Below, piece after piece: positions 41,532 through 50,404 of a stretch of 64,000 nucleotides of DNA. Both the position numbers and the translations under genes were made by a program. Numbering within the stretch: position 1 is the first letter of the stretch; each line of letters starts with the position of its first letter. The stretch lies in the NCBI RefSeq assembly GCF_030128825.1, contig NZ_CP119127.1:4825501-4889500 (forward strand), written 5' to 3'. This DNA is from Sphingobium sp. WTD-1. Its GTDB lineage: Bacteria; Pseudomonadota; Alphaproteobacteria; Sphingomonadales; Sphingomonadaceae. The notes below the pieces were generated by a model. It worked only from the letters and a program-made list of their open reading frames with translations. It was not told the origin of the DNA and did no database searches.

Positions 41532-41837
41532 CCCACCCATCCGCTTCACCGCAGGCCCCTTTCCCACCCGCGCCTTTTCTGTTCCATGCTTTTCCATGGA
41601 TACCAGCGCCGCTCTCGCCGCCACGACACTGTCGCTTCGCTGTCAATTCGCTGTCGCTTCATTGTCGCGTCGCAGGCGCCTCATCCCGACCAGCCCCACG
41701 GGAATCCGCCCCAAAATGCCCCGGCGCATGCCGCACGACACTGTGAACTTCGACCTGTCGCGTCGCACTGACGCATCAGCCCCCTTTCCTTCCCGCCGCC
41801 GATCCGCAACCATGGCCGCTTCACAGGGGAGACAATC
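41532..41837. other. Intergenic region between IS element 2 and the M20 gene
   Basis: About 306 bases. It holds four tandem 11-bp units at 41628-41671 and a further related CTGTCGCGTC at about 41754. No gene is supported; GGGGAG 8 bases upstream of the M20 start is its ribosome binding site. Confidence 0.5.
41628..41671. repeat. Four tandem 11-bp direct repeats (NYTGTCGCTTC)
   Basis: Consecutive units ACTGTCGCTTC, GCTGTCAATTC, GCTGTCGCTTC and ATTGTCGCGTC occur with an exact 11-bp period, close to one DNA helical turn. The array lies about 165 bases upstream of the M20 gene. It could be an operator array or a chance satellite. Confidence 0.6.
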
Positions 41838-43355
41838 ATGATGGACCAGGCGGATCGACGGACCATGCTGAAGGGCGCGGCGATGGGGGCGGCGCTGCTG
41901 GCGCCGGGCGCGGGGCTGGCTGCCGCCGGCGGCGACCGGGCGAAGCTCGATCAGGCGATCGCCGCCAATCATGACGCCGCCGTCGCGCGGCTGCGCGACT
42001 GGATCGCCCTGCCCTCGATCGCGGCCGAGGATCGCGACATGGAAAAGGGCTGCGCCCATATGATGATGCTGGCCAAGGACGCCGGCTTCCAGAAGGTGGA
42101 GCGGGTGCCGACCGACGGCGCGCCCGGCGTCTTCGCCACCATGGACAATGGCGCCAAACGCACACTCGGCCTCTATTTCATGTATGACGTCAAGCAATAT
42201 GACCCGGCCGAATGGAGTTCGCCTCCGCTCGAAGGGCGGATCGTCGACAAGCCGGGGCTCGGCAAGGTGATGGTCGGTCGCGGCGCCACCAACCAGAAGG
42301 GGCCGGAAAGCGCGATGCTGGCCGCCCTCCACGCCTTCCGCACCGCCGGCATCAAGCCGCCGGTCAATCTGGTGCTGGTGGCGGAGGGCGAGGAGGAGAT
42401 CGGATCGCCCCATTTCGCTCAGATCGTCCGCCGCCCCGATGTGCTGGCCGCGCTCAAGCCGTGCAGCGGCGTCATCATCCCCGCCTCCTGGCAAAGCCCG
42501 GTCGATGGCGGCGTTTCGATCAACCTGGGCGCCAAGGGCGTGGTCGAACTGGAACTGGTCGCCTCGGGCGAGGCCTGGGGCCGGGGTCCGGCCAAGGACA
42601 TCCATTCCAGCTACAAGGCGATCGTCGACAGCCCCGCCTGGCGCCTGGTCGAGGCGCTGGGCACGCTCGTCACGCCTGATGGCAACACGCCGGCGATCGA
42701 CGGCTGGTTCGACAAGGTGCGGCCGCTTACGCCCCGTGAAAAGGCCCTGATCGCCGAGAGCGCGGCCAAGCGTTCCTCCGCCGACGAGTTGAAGCAGCTC
42801 GGCGTCAAGCAATGGGTCGGCGAGACCGGCTGGCAAGAGACGCTGGAGCGGCTGGCGGCGATGCCGACCGTGAATATCGAGGGGCTGGTGTCGGGCTATA
42901 CCGGTCCGGGCGGCAAGACCATTCTGCCTGGCCGCGCCGTCGCCAAGCTCGACCTGCGGCTGGTGCCGAACCAGACGATGGAGGATTGCGTCGCCAAGCT
43001 GAAGGCGCATCTCGAAAAGCGCGGCTATGGCGACATCGCGGTCAATGTCTCGGGCGGCTATGACCCGACCGAGACGGCGGAGGACAGCCCGCTCATCAAG
43101 GCGGAACGCGCCACCTATGAACGCGCCGGGGTTAAGACCAGCGTCTATCCCCGCCTCGCCGGGTCGTGGCCCGGCTATGTCTTCACTTCCGCCCCGGTAT
43201 CCCTGCCCGCCGGCCAGTTTGGCCTGGGCCATGGATCGGGCGCCCATGCGCCGGACGAATATCTGCTGATCGACAGCAGCAATCCCAAGGTGATGGGCTA
43301 TGACGGCGCCACCGCCGGCTTCGTCGATTTTCTCTACCAGATGGCCGTGGTTTAG
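41838..43355 (+). CDS. M20-family metallopeptidase-like protein with altered metal ligands, Tat-exported
   Basis: The protein has 505 residues. A twin-arginine-type signal (DRRTMLKGAAMGAALLAPGAG) suggests export in folded form. The M20 fold is recognisable: MYDVKQYDPAEWSSPP, GRGATNQKGPESAMLAAL, LVLVAEGEEEIGSPHF, and the final HGSGAHAPDEYLLID. Normal M20 enzymes have HxD in the first motif and an Asp in GRGxxDxKG. Here the His position is Met (FMYD) and the Asp is Asn (TNQKG), so two zinc ligands are changed while the Glu-Glu pair and last His remain. It could bind metal differently or be a non-catalytic or esterase-like relative. It overlaps the convergent oxidoreductase gene by four bases. 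Confidence 0.82.
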   Translation: MMDQADRRTMLKGAAMGAALLAPGAGLAAAGGDRAKLDQAIAANHDAAVARLRDWIALPSIAAEDRDMEKGCAHMMMLAKDAGFQKVERVPTDGAPGVFATMDNGAKRTLGLYFMYDVKQYDPAEWSSPPLEGRIVDKPGLGKVMVGRGATNQKGPESAMLAALHAFRTAGIKPPVNLVLVAEGEEEIGSPHFAQIVRRPDVLAALKPCSGVIIPASWQSPVDGGVSINLGAKGVVELELVASGEAWGRGPAKDIHSSYKAIVDSPAWRLVEALGTLVTPDGNTPAIDGWFDKVRPLTPREKALIAESAAKRSSADELKQLGVKQWVGETGWQETLERLAAMPTVNIEGLVSGYTGPGGKTILPGRAVAKLDLRLVPNQTMEDCVAKLKAHLEKRGYGDIAVNVSGGYDPTETAEDSPLIKAERATYERAGVKTSVYPRLAGSWPGYVFTSAPVSLPAGQFGLGHGSGAHAPDEYLLIDSSNPKVMGYDGATAGFVDFLYQMAVV

Positions 43356-44986
43356 AGCGGCGGCAGGCGGGCCTTGCCGTCCGGCGTCGGGAACCGCCCC
43401 TCGTCGAACGGCAGCTCGCCCCAGCGCCAGGGGGTCAGTTCCTCATAGGCGGGGTTGGAAATCGGCGCATGGCGGCGCAGGTTGAGCAGCCGTGCGCCCT
43501 CATTGCCATAGGCGGTCAGCCGCACATGCTCGCGATAGATTTCCGCCGCCCATTCATAATGAAAGGCCGCCTGCCAGCCCATGGCGCGTGCGACCTGGGT
43601 GACGATCCACCAGTCGGGCTTCGCTTCGCCGGGTAGCGGGAACAGCCGGCGCTGGCGGCTGATCAGCCGGTCCGCCCCGGTCAGCGTGCCGTCCTTCTCG
43701 ACCCAGCTTGCCGATGGTAGCAGGATGCCGCGCCCGTCCCGCTCGGGATCGGCCCAGGGGGTGGAGCGGATCGCCAGCGGCACCGCGTCCAGCGCTGCGC
43801 GGAGCCAGGCCGGATCAATGCCGTCGCCGCTTATGCTCCACAGCGCGCGGATGCGCCGGTCCCGCACCGCGCCGGCCAAGTCCGCGCCGTCCAGCCCCGG
43901 CCCGGTCGCCATCGCCTCGGCCGACCAGAAGCGGGCTATTTCGGCCATCGCCTCTGCCGTGAAGCCGCGATGCGCCGCGAGGCCGCTCGCATTGCAGCCG
44001 ACCTCGCGCCCGCCCATGCCATTGGCCGCGGCCGTCATGGCAAAGGGCGCCGCCCCCGGCCTGCCGATCCGCCCCGTCGCCAAATGGAAATCGATCACCG
44101 CCCGCGCCAGCGCTTCATCCGCGCCGCCAAACAGCGTCACGATCCGCGGCACGGCCGCGATCCGGTCATAGAGCGCACGCAACTCCACCGGCGACAGGCC
44201 GCACCCCCGCGCCACCGACCACAAATCATGGCGGGTCCGCAGTTGCGCCCAGAAATCCGCCGGCACGCTGACACTGCGCGCCAGATAGTCGCCATCGGTC
44301 GCGCCGACATCATGGCAATGGCGCAGCAGCCCGGCGATCCAGGACGCCATGCCCTCGCGCGGCACGTCGATGCGCAGGTCGGCCTCGATGCTCGCCCCCT
44401 CGCCCGGCGCCGCCAGCAACAGCAGTTCGACGCCCTGCTCGGCCCGCGCCGCCGCGATCCGCGCGTTCAGCACCGGATGGTCCTGCGCTAGGTCCGCGCC
44501 GATCATCAGGATCAGTTCGGCCCGCTCGATATCCTCATAGGCGGCGGGCATCACATCCTCGCCATAGGCCGCGCGCTGCGCCAGCGCCGCGCCGTCATTC
44601 GCCGCCCAGCCCGCATCGACATGGGCCGAACCGATGAAGCCCTTCATCAGCTTGTTGGCGACATAATAATCCTCGGTCAGCAGGCCGCCGCCGACATGCA
44701 GCGCCACGCTGTCCGGGCCATGCTGGGCGATCACCGCCGACAAGCGCCGGGCGACCTGTGCGATCGCCTTCTCCCAGCGTTGCGGCCGACCGTCGATCAT
44801 CGGCTGGAGCAATCGCCCTTCCAGCCCGGCCTCTTCCGCGATTTCCAGCCCGCGCCCGCACAGCCGCCCGGCATTGGCCGGATGCATCCGGTCGCCTTCG
44901 ACCATCAGGTCGCGATCCTCGCCGGTGATGGCGCGCAGGCCACAGCCGACGCCGCACCGGCCGCAAAGCGTGCGTATCACTGCCAT
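43352..44986 (-). CDS. Molybdopterin oxidoreductase (assimilatory nitrate reductase-like), C-terminally short
   Basis: The 544-residue protein has an N-terminal [4Fe-4S] motif (CGRCGVGCGL ... GRLCGRG) and the bis-MGD molybdopterin domains (LLQPMIDGRPQRWEKAIAQVARRL, VGCNASGLAAHRG, SWVEKDGTLTGADRLISRQRRLF). Its order and wording match the catalytic subunit of assimilatory nitrate reductases (NasA). Such proteins are about 700-900 residues long and end in a molydopterin-binding beta-barrel; here the protein stops right after FPTPDGKARLPPL, where that domain should begin. The stop codon overlaps that of the convergent M20 gene. It is either a 3'-truncated gene or an unusually short variant. The adjacent molybdate transporter genes fit a molybdoenzyme. 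Confidence 0.78.
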   Translation of the reverse strand: MAVIRTLCGRCGVGCGLRAITGEDRDLMVEGDRMHPANAGRLCGRGLEIAEEAGLEGRLLQPMIDGRPQRWEKAIAQVARRLSAVIAQHGPDSVALHVGGGLLTEDYYVANKLMKGFIGSAHVDAGWAANDGAALAQRAAYGEDVMPAAYEDIERAELILMIGADLAQDHPVLNARIAAARAEQGVELLLLAAPGEGASIEADLRIDVPREGMASWIAGLLRHCHDVGATDGDYLARSVSVPADFWAQLRTRHDLWSVARGCGLSPVELRALYDRIAAVPRIVTLFGGADEALARAVIDFHLATGRIGRPGAAPFAMTAAANGMGGREVGCNASGLAAHRGFTAEAMAEIARFWSAEAMATGPGLDGADLAGAVRDRRIRALWSISGDGIDPAWLRAALDAVPLAIRSTPWADPERDGRGILLPSASWVEKDGTLTGADRLISRQRRLFPLPGEAKPDWWIVTQVARAMGWQAAFHYEWAAEIYREHVRLTAYGNEGARLLNLRRHAPISNPAYEELTPWRWGELPFDEGRFPTPDGKARLPPL

Positions 44987-45129
44987 GTCAAAGGGCTGCG
45001 CGGGTCCGGCCGGAACGGACGAAGGGAAGAAGGATCGGCATCACCGACGCCTGCTTAGCGTATCGGGCGCGGCGACAAAAGCATGTGCCGACAATTGCAT
45101 GGCCGCTGCGCCGGGCGCACAAGGCACCC

Positions 45130-45915
45130 ATGCGCTTCCTTCATCCGATTCCGCTTCTGCTGCGCGCGCTCGCGCTCCTGTCCCTTTTGCTGTCACCATC
45201 CTGGGCCGCTGCTCAGGACAAGCGCGGACCACTGGTCCTTGCCGCCGCCAGCCTGCAGGAATCGATGAATGCCGCCGCAGATGCCTGGGCGCGGCAGGGC
45301 CATGCCCGCCCGGTCCTGTCCTTCGCCGCCTCCTCGGCGCTGGCCCGGCAGATCAAGGCCGGTGCCCCCGCCGACCTGTTCGCCTCCGCCGACGAGGATT
45401 GGATGGACGACATCCAGAAGGCCGGCTTCGTCGCGCGCGGCAGCCGCGCCGACATGGCCGGCAACCGGCTGGTGCTGGTCGCCCCGGCCGGCAAGCCAGT
45501 GCGGCTGCGCATCGGCCGCAACATGCCGCTGGCCGCAGCGCTGAACGGCGGCCGCCTCGCCATGGCCGATCCCGACGCCGTGCCGGCGGGCAAATATGGC
45601 AAGGCGGCGCTCACCGCGCTCAATGTCTGGCCCTCGGTCGCGGACAAGGTCGCGCGCGGCGACAGCGTGCGCGCCGCCCTCGCCCTGGTCGAGCGCGGCG
45701 CCACCCCGTTCGGCATCGTCTACGCAACTGACGCCCGCGCCTCGAAATCGGTGCAGACGGTCGGGACCTTCCCGACCGGCAGCCATCCGCCGATCCGCTA
45801 TCCGGTAGCGCGGCTGACCGCCAGTCGCCACCGCGACGCGGAAGGCTTCCGCCGCTTCCTGCTATCGGCGCAGGGCCGGGCGATCCTTGGCCGTTACGGC
45901 TTCAGCGCACCCTGA
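45130..45915 (+). CDS. modA: Molybdate ABC transporter, periplasmic binding protein
   Basis: The 261-residue protein has a signal peptide (LLLRALALLSLLLSPSWAAAQ) and the ModA fold: LVLAAASLQESMNAAADAW, FAASSALARQIKAGAPADLFASADEDWMD, and the hallmark MADPDAVPAGKYGKAAL. It binds molybdate (or tungstate) in the periplasm and delivers it to ModB. The ATG at 45130 gives a proper signal peptide; the frame is open further left but unsupported. It is separated from modBC by a minus-strand HAD gene, an uncommon arrangement. Confidence 0.92.
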   Translation: MRFLHPIPLLLRALALLSLLLSPSWAAAQDKRGPLVLAAASLQESMNAAADAWARQGHARPVLSFAASSALARQIKAGAPADLFASADEDWMDDIQKAGFVARGSRADMAGNRLVLVAPAGKPVRLRIGRNMPLAAALNGGRLAMADPDAVPAGKYGKAALTALNVWPSVADKVARGDSVRAALALVERGATPFGIVYATDARASKSVQTVGTFPTGSHPPIRYPVARLTASRHRDAEGFRRFLLSAQGRAILGRYGFSAP

Positions 45916-45934
45916 TCCCTGTCCATATCGCTGT

Positions 45935-46681
45935 CTATTTCTGGCAGGCGACGATCGCGTCGATCACCGAGAGCGTTTCCTGCGGATCGCGCACGCGCAC
46001 CGTGTCGAGCCCCAGTTCCTTGGCGGGATAGTCGTTGCCGCCCGGAAAAATGGCGTCGCCGATGAACATCATCGCGTCGAGCGCGATGCCGCTCGCGTCG
46101 CGCAGTTTCTTGAGGCCGTAGGCCTTGTCCACGCCTTCGCGCGTGATGTCGATCGACGTCGCACCGCCCATGTTGATCGACAGGCCCGGCAGGCGCTGGC
46201 GCAGGTCGGCCTGGATGATCTTGCGCTTGGCGAAGTCGGGATCCCAGCCTTCCTTGGCGTGGATCGGCGCCTGCTGGCCAAGCGCGGAGAAGGTGATCTG
46301 GCTGCCGCGATCCTCGATCCGCTCGCCCCAGGTCTGCTCGGGCACGAAGCCGGTCGCTTCCAGCGCCGCGTCGAACGCGGTCAGGATCGCCGCCTTCTGC
46401 GCCTCGTCAAACAGTTCGGCATAGACCGGGGTCCAGGCGCCCTGCTGATAGGTGTAAAGCTTGGTACCGGTCGTGGGCATCAGCCACAGCCGCGACAGGT
46501 CCGCGTCGGCCGGCAGGCGGCTCGCCACCTGCTTGTCGAACTGCGGCCAGTCGCCGCCAGAAATCACGGCGACGTGGGCCACCTTGAGCAGCCGGGTCAG
46601 GGCCTCGCCCATCGCCTCTCCTAGCGGCTGCTTGCTCTCTGCAAGCGTTCCATCAAGATCGAATGCAACAAGATCTTTCAT
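45935..46681 (-). CDS. HAD-IIB phosphatase of the eukaryotic-type phosphomannomutase family
   Basis: The 248-residue HAD enzyme has the nucleophile motif VAFDLDGTLAESK at the N-terminus, SGGDWPQFDKQV, GSQITFSALGQQAP, SIDITREGVDKAYGL and the metal motif FIGDAIFPGGNDYPAKELG. These segments are those of PMM1/PMM2-type phosphomannomutases, which interconvert mannose-6- and mannose-1-phosphate, the precursor of GDP-sugars. In bacteria such proteins may instead act as sugar phosphatases. A mannose-1-phosphate source would suit the polysaccharide cluster 3 kb away. It interrupts the modA-modBC locus. Confidence 0.85.
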   Translation of the reverse strand: MKDLVAFDLDGTLAESKQPLGEAMGEALTRLLKVAHVAVISGGDWPQFDKQVASRLPADADLSRLWLMPTTGTKLYTYQQGAWTPVYAELFDEAQKAAILTAFDAALEATGFVPEQTWGERIEDRGSQITFSALGQQAPIHAKEGWDPDFAKRKIIQADLRQRLPGLSINMGGATSIDITREGVDKAYGLKKLRDASGIALDAMMFIGDAIFPGGNDYPAKELGLDTVRVRDPQETLSVIDAIVACQK

Positions 46682-46870
46682 TCAAACCCCTGAAAAAGAA
46701 AATGGCGGAAGGCTGGATTAGCTGTAAAAGGTCGCCGTGCTGCTATCGCCTGCAAGACGAAACGACAATCCTTTCACGCATAGTGTGCGGAAAAGAACGA
46801 ATGGCGCGCCGATATTGCAGAGCCATGACGTCAACAATATCGGCCATCGGCGCCTTCAAGCGGCACTGCC

Positions 46871-47575
46871 ATGCTGACTGCGGTGAGTGCTGGAGAATGG
46901 AGCGTCATCCTGCTCTCCATGAAGATCAGTCTGGCGGCGATGGGAGCGATGCTGCCAGTCGCTTTCGCATTGGCATGGCTGCTCGCCCGCGCGCGCTTCC
47001 CTGGAAAGCTGCTGCTCGACGCCCTGGTCCATCTGCCGCTGGTCATTCCGCCTGTCGTAACAGGATGGCTTTTGCTGATCCTGTTTGGGTCGCAAGGGCC
47101 GATCGGATATTATCTGGAAAGCTGGTTCGGCATTACCCTGCTGTTTCGCTGGACCGGCGCCGCGCTGGCGGCTGCGATCATGGCGATGCCTCTGATGGTA
47201 CGGGCCATGCGCCTATCGATCGAGGCGATTGATCGCCGCTTGGAAACGGCGGCGCAATCATTAGGGGCCAGTCGAAGCCGCATATTTTTCAGCATCTCCC
47301 TGCCCCTGTCGCTCCCCGGCGTGCTGGCCGGCCTGGTACTGGGCTTTGCCCGGTCGATTGGCGAATTCGGCGCCACGATCACGTTCGTGTCGGACATACC
47401 GGGAGAAACCCGCACGCTGCCGATCGCCATATATTCGGCGCTCCAAGTGCCAGGTGCCGAAATGATGGTCGGCAGGTTGGCCCTGATATCCGTGATGCTC
47501 TCGCTAGTCGCGCTTATGCTTTCGGAACTTCTGGCCCGGCGCATCGCGCAAGGAGGGCGGCAGCATGTCCTTTGA
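46871..47575 (+). CDS. modB: Molybdate ABC transporter permease
   Basis: The 234-residue integral membrane protein has about five or six transmembrane helices. The signature LVHLPLVIPPVVTGWLLLILFG and the ATPase-coupling loop EAIDRRLETAAQSLGASRSRIFFSISLPLSLPGVLAGLVLGFARSIGEFGATI are those of ModB. It starts about 190 bases from the divergent HAD gene, and its end overlaps modC by 11 bases. Confidence 0.93.
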   Translation: MLTAVSAGEWSVILLSMKISLAAMGAMLPVAFALAWLLARARFPGKLLLDALVHLPLVIPPVVTGWLLLILFGSQGPIGYYLESWFGITLLFRWTGAALAAAIMAMPLMVRAMRLSIEAIDRRLETAAQSLGASRSRIFFSISLPLSLPGVLAGLVLGFARSIGEFGATITFVSDIPGETRTLPIAIYSALQVPGAEMMVGRLALISVMLSLVALMLSELLARRIAQGGRQHVL

Positions 47576-48188
47576 TATCGACATTCGCCGCACCATTGGC
47601 GCCAGAACCATCGGCCTGACCCATCGCAGCAGCAATCCGTTGATTGCCCTGGTCGGCCGCTCCGGAATCGGCAAGTCCAGCATTCTCGACATGATTGCCG
47701 GCGTGGCGCGGCCCGACAGCGGCGCAATCCAGATTGCCGGCCGGACTCTGTTCGACAGCGAGGCCGGCATCGACCTGCCGGTCGCGCAACGTCGTGTCGG
47801 CTACGTCTTTCAGGACCGCCGGCTCTTTCCGCATATGCGGGTACGCGCCAACCTGCTTTACGGCTATCGGCCGGAAGGCTCGGTCACATTGGCGGAGATC
47901 GTATCGGCCCTCGGTATTGCCCATCTGCTGGATCGCTGGCCCGCGCGCCTTTCAGGGGGAGAGGCGCAACGGGTCGCGATCGGCCGCGCGTTGCTGGCCA
48001 ATCCCGATTTCCTGCTTCTGGACGAACCCCTGTCCTCCCTCGACCAGCAGCGGAAGGCAGATATTCTCGACATATTGGATAATATCCGTCGCCACAGCGC
48101 CATCCCCATCATGATGGTTACACATGAACTGGCGGAGGCAATCTATCTCTCTGCCGAAATCGTGACGATGGAAGAGGATGGGATATAA
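47565..48188 (+). CDS. modC: Molybdate ABC transporter ATP-binding protein, short form
   Basis: The 207-residue ATPase has Walker A GRSGIGKSSI, a ModC-like QRRVGYVFQDRRLFPHMRVRANLLYG, signature LSGGEAQRVAIGRALL, and Walker B LLLDEPLSSLDQQ. The N-terminal 25 residues are ModC-like (FDIDIRRTIGARTIG). The usual C-terminal TOBE/MOP molybdate-sensing domain (about 100-150 residues) is absent, so feedback by molybdate binding to ModC is not expected. It overlaps modB by 11 bases. Confidence 0.9.
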   Translation: MSFDIDIRRTIGARTIGLTHRSSNPLIALVGRSGIGKSSILDMIAGVARPDSGAIQIAGRTLFDSEAGIDLPVAQRRVGYVFQDRRLFPHMRVRANLLYGYRPEGSVTLAEIVSALGIAHLLDRWPARLSGGEAQRVAIGRALLANPDFLLLDEPLSSLDQQRKADILDILDNIRRHSAIPIMMVTHELAEAIYLSAEIVTMEEDGI

Positions 48189-48258
48189 TCATCAACGCCT
48201 ACCCACGCGCCACAATCTGCCTCTAACATTGTCCTTACAACCAAGGTTCTTGCTCTGA

Positions 48259-48867
48259 ATGGATATCAACAATCTCGACGGCGACGACGCTCCGGCGACC
48301 GGTAGGAAAGATGCAAGGATTACCTGGCTGGAAGCCCGTGTCCAGGAATTGGAAGCCGCGCTGGCCAGTGTACGAGCCACGCCACCTCATACCCATCCCA
48401 GTCCCGCCGCGACCAACCAGTGGTCGGAAACCGGCTACCCCCTCCTGGAACGCGGTCAGGGCGCCGGCATCGGCTATGAACGGCCCATAGATGATTTCCT
48501 CGCGACCGGCTGGTGGCCTGTCGAAGGCTGGGGGGTCTGGGGTCGTGACGAAAACCACAGCCTGCGCTTCCATATCCCGAACCATAGCCACGGCTATGTC
48601 GCCGTCCACCTGACATTACGCGCCTTTGTCGCCCCCGGACATGAACGGCCGCGCATCGCCATCACGGCCAACGGATATTTTCTGGGCCATTTCCATCTCG
48701 GGGCAAAGGCGCAGAAGCTGACCCTGAAATTACCGCCCTCCTCGATCGACAAGGGCGACGTGATCCTAGCCTTTGAACATAGTGCCCCACACTCGCCGGC
48801 CTCATTGGGCGTGGGGGAAGATTTTCGTCCCTTGGGCGTCGGCTTCATCGCCCTGGCTCTGCCATGA
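48259..48867 (+). CDS. Hypothetical protein of the polysaccharide cluster edge
   Basis: The 202-residue protein has a short helical N-terminus (ARITWLEARVQELEAALASVRA). A beta-rich region follows (residues about 65-200) containing GYVAVHLTLRAFVAPGHERPRIAITANGYFLGHFHLGAKAQKLTLKLP and ending SPASLGVGEDFRPLGVGFIALAL. The D-x-R-x-LG-V-x-F ending resembles beta-sandwich regions that accompany glycosyltransferases and capsule proteins, which would fit the neighbouring cluster. No signal peptide. The assignment to a role is inference. Confidence 0.6.
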   Translation: MDINNLDGDDAPATGRKDARITWLEARVQELEAALASVRATPPHTHPSPAATNQWSETGYPLLERGQGAGIGYERPIDDFLATGWWPVEGWGVWGRDENHSLRFHIPNHSHGYVAVHLTLRAFVAPGHERPRIAITANGYFLGHFHLGAKAQKLTLKLPPSSIDKGDVILAFEHSAPHSPASLGVGEDFRPLGVGFIALALP

Positions 48868-49275
48868 ACATGGAAATGAATTTGCAATCAAGCCAGGAGC
48901 ATGCGACCACATTGGCGTTCGCATATAGCGGTCTTGTGGCTGAAAATTGTTCAATCTTCCGTCCAGGAAGGATACAGGAAGGAGAGAGTGACAGCCCGTC
49001 GGTTCTAGCGACAAAGTTGCGTCAACAGGTTGTCGGGGCGATCATTCCAAGGGCGATTTCAATTTCCGTCATTTTGTAGCGATCTGGGCAATTGTCGCGA
49101 GCGCGACGAACTCCGTTTCGTTATCGCCGAGAAGATCGGCATGAGGATAGGGTGACGTCATAAAGACGCACCGAATTGATACTAAGCGATAGGGAGGGGA
49201 TTGCAGACGAGGCCATGTTGTGGCTGAGGACGATTGCGAGCCCATCTGGGTGTGATTTTGAGGAGCATTGGGGGA
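48868..49275. other. Intergenic region upstream of rmlB
   Basis: About 408 bases, AT-richer than surrounding coding DNA. A 71-codon frame starting at 48864 lacks coding character or any recognisable motif and was not called. The region probably carries the promoter of rmlB and the glycosyltransferase downstream; no repeat, JUMPstart-like element or terminator was recognised. Confidence 0.4.
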
Positions 49276-50346
49276 ATGGCGAACCTGATCGTTACGGGTG
49301 GTGCTGGGTTTATTGGCTCGAATTTCGTGCATCATTGGAAAAAAGTCTCGCCGGACGATGGCATCATCGTTCTTGATGCGCTGACCTATGCCGGCAACCC
49401 GGCCAACATTGCCGGTCTTGATGGGGTCGAACTGGTGCAGGGCGATATCTGCGATACCGCCCTTGTCTCCCGGTTGATCGACGCGCATGACGTTGACACG
49501 ATCGTCCATTTCGCTGCCGAAAGTCATGTCGATCGCTCCATCACCGGTCCCGACGCGTTCGTCACCACCAACGTTGTCGGCACGCACAGCCTGCTAAAAG
49601 CCGCCAAGGCCGCGTGGCTGGACAAGGGATCGGGCAAGCCCCACCGTTTCCACCATGTGTCGACTGATGAAGTCTATGGCACGCTGGAACCCGAAGACCC
49701 GGCATTCAGCGAAACGACGCCCTATGCCCCCAACTCGCCCTATTCCGCGTCCAAGGCCGGTTCGGATCATCTCGTTCGCGCCTATCAGCACACCTATGGC
49801 CTGGAGACGACGACCAGTAATTGTTCCAACAATTACGGACCGTACCAGTTTCCAGAGAAGCTGATCCCGCTGTTCACCCTCAATGCCCTGTCCGGGCGCA
49901 AGCTGCCCATCTATGGCGATGGCATGAACGTCCGCGACTGGCTGCATGTCGATGACCATTGTGTCGGCATCGAACGCATCTTGCGCGACGGGCGTGTGGG
50001 GGAAACCTACAATGTCGGGGGCGGTCAGGAATTGCCCAATATCGAGGTGATCCGCGAAATATGCCGCGGGGTCGATGCCGCTTTCGCCAAAGACCCGACG
50101 CTGGCCGACCGTTTCCCGGACGCACCAGCGGCTCAGGGTCGTTCGAGTGAAGAACTGATGACCTATGTCGAGGATCGCAAGGGGCATGACCGTCGCTACG
50201 CGATCGACGAAACCAAGATCCGTGGTGAACTGGGTTATGCGCCAGCGCGCGACTTCCCACAGGGCTTTGCCGAAACCCTGCACTGGTATCTGCAGAATGA
50301 GGACTGGTGGCGCCCGCTGATCGAGCGCGCAAAGCTCGGGCAGTGA
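49276..50346 (+). CDS. rmlB: dTDP-glucose 4,6-dehydratase
   Basis: The 356-residue extended SDR enzyme catalyses the second step of dTDP-L-rhamnose (and other dTDP-6-deoxysugar) synthesis. NAD-binding GGAGFIGSNFVHHW is at the N-terminus; VSTDEVYG and the catalytic YSASK are in place; NNYGPYQFPEKLIPLF and DWLHVDDHCVGI are RmlB signatures. The ATG at 49276 gives the family N-terminus, with GAGGAG and GGGGG upstream. rmlA, rmlC and rmlD are not in the window. Confidence 0.94.
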   Translation: MANLIVTGGAGFIGSNFVHHWKKVSPDDGIIVLDALTYAGNPANIAGLDGVELVQGDICDTALVSRLIDAHDVDTIVHFAAESHVDRSITGPDAFVTTNVVGTHSLLKAAKAAWLDKGSGKPHRFHHVSTDEVYGTLEPEDPAFSETTPYAPNSPYSASKAGSDHLVRAYQHTYGLETTTSNCSNNYGPYQFPEKLIPLFTLNALSGRKLPIYGDGMNVRDWLHVDDHCVGIERILRDGRVGETYNVGGGQELPNIEVIREICRGVDAAFAKDPTLADRFPDAPAAQGRSSEELMTYVEDRKGHDRRYAIDETKIRGELGYAPARDFPQGFAETLHWYLQNEDWWRPLIERAKLGQ

Positions 50347-50404
50347 AGCGCGCGCAGTAAACGACCTCATCTTGAAGACTCAGAATTAAATGCAAGGATT
50401 TCGC

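Noticed and set aside
48864..49079. A 71-codon frame starting at the stop of the preceding hypothetical gene
   Set aside because: Although it begins with an ATGA overlap, its codon use and composition are not coding-like and no motif is seen.
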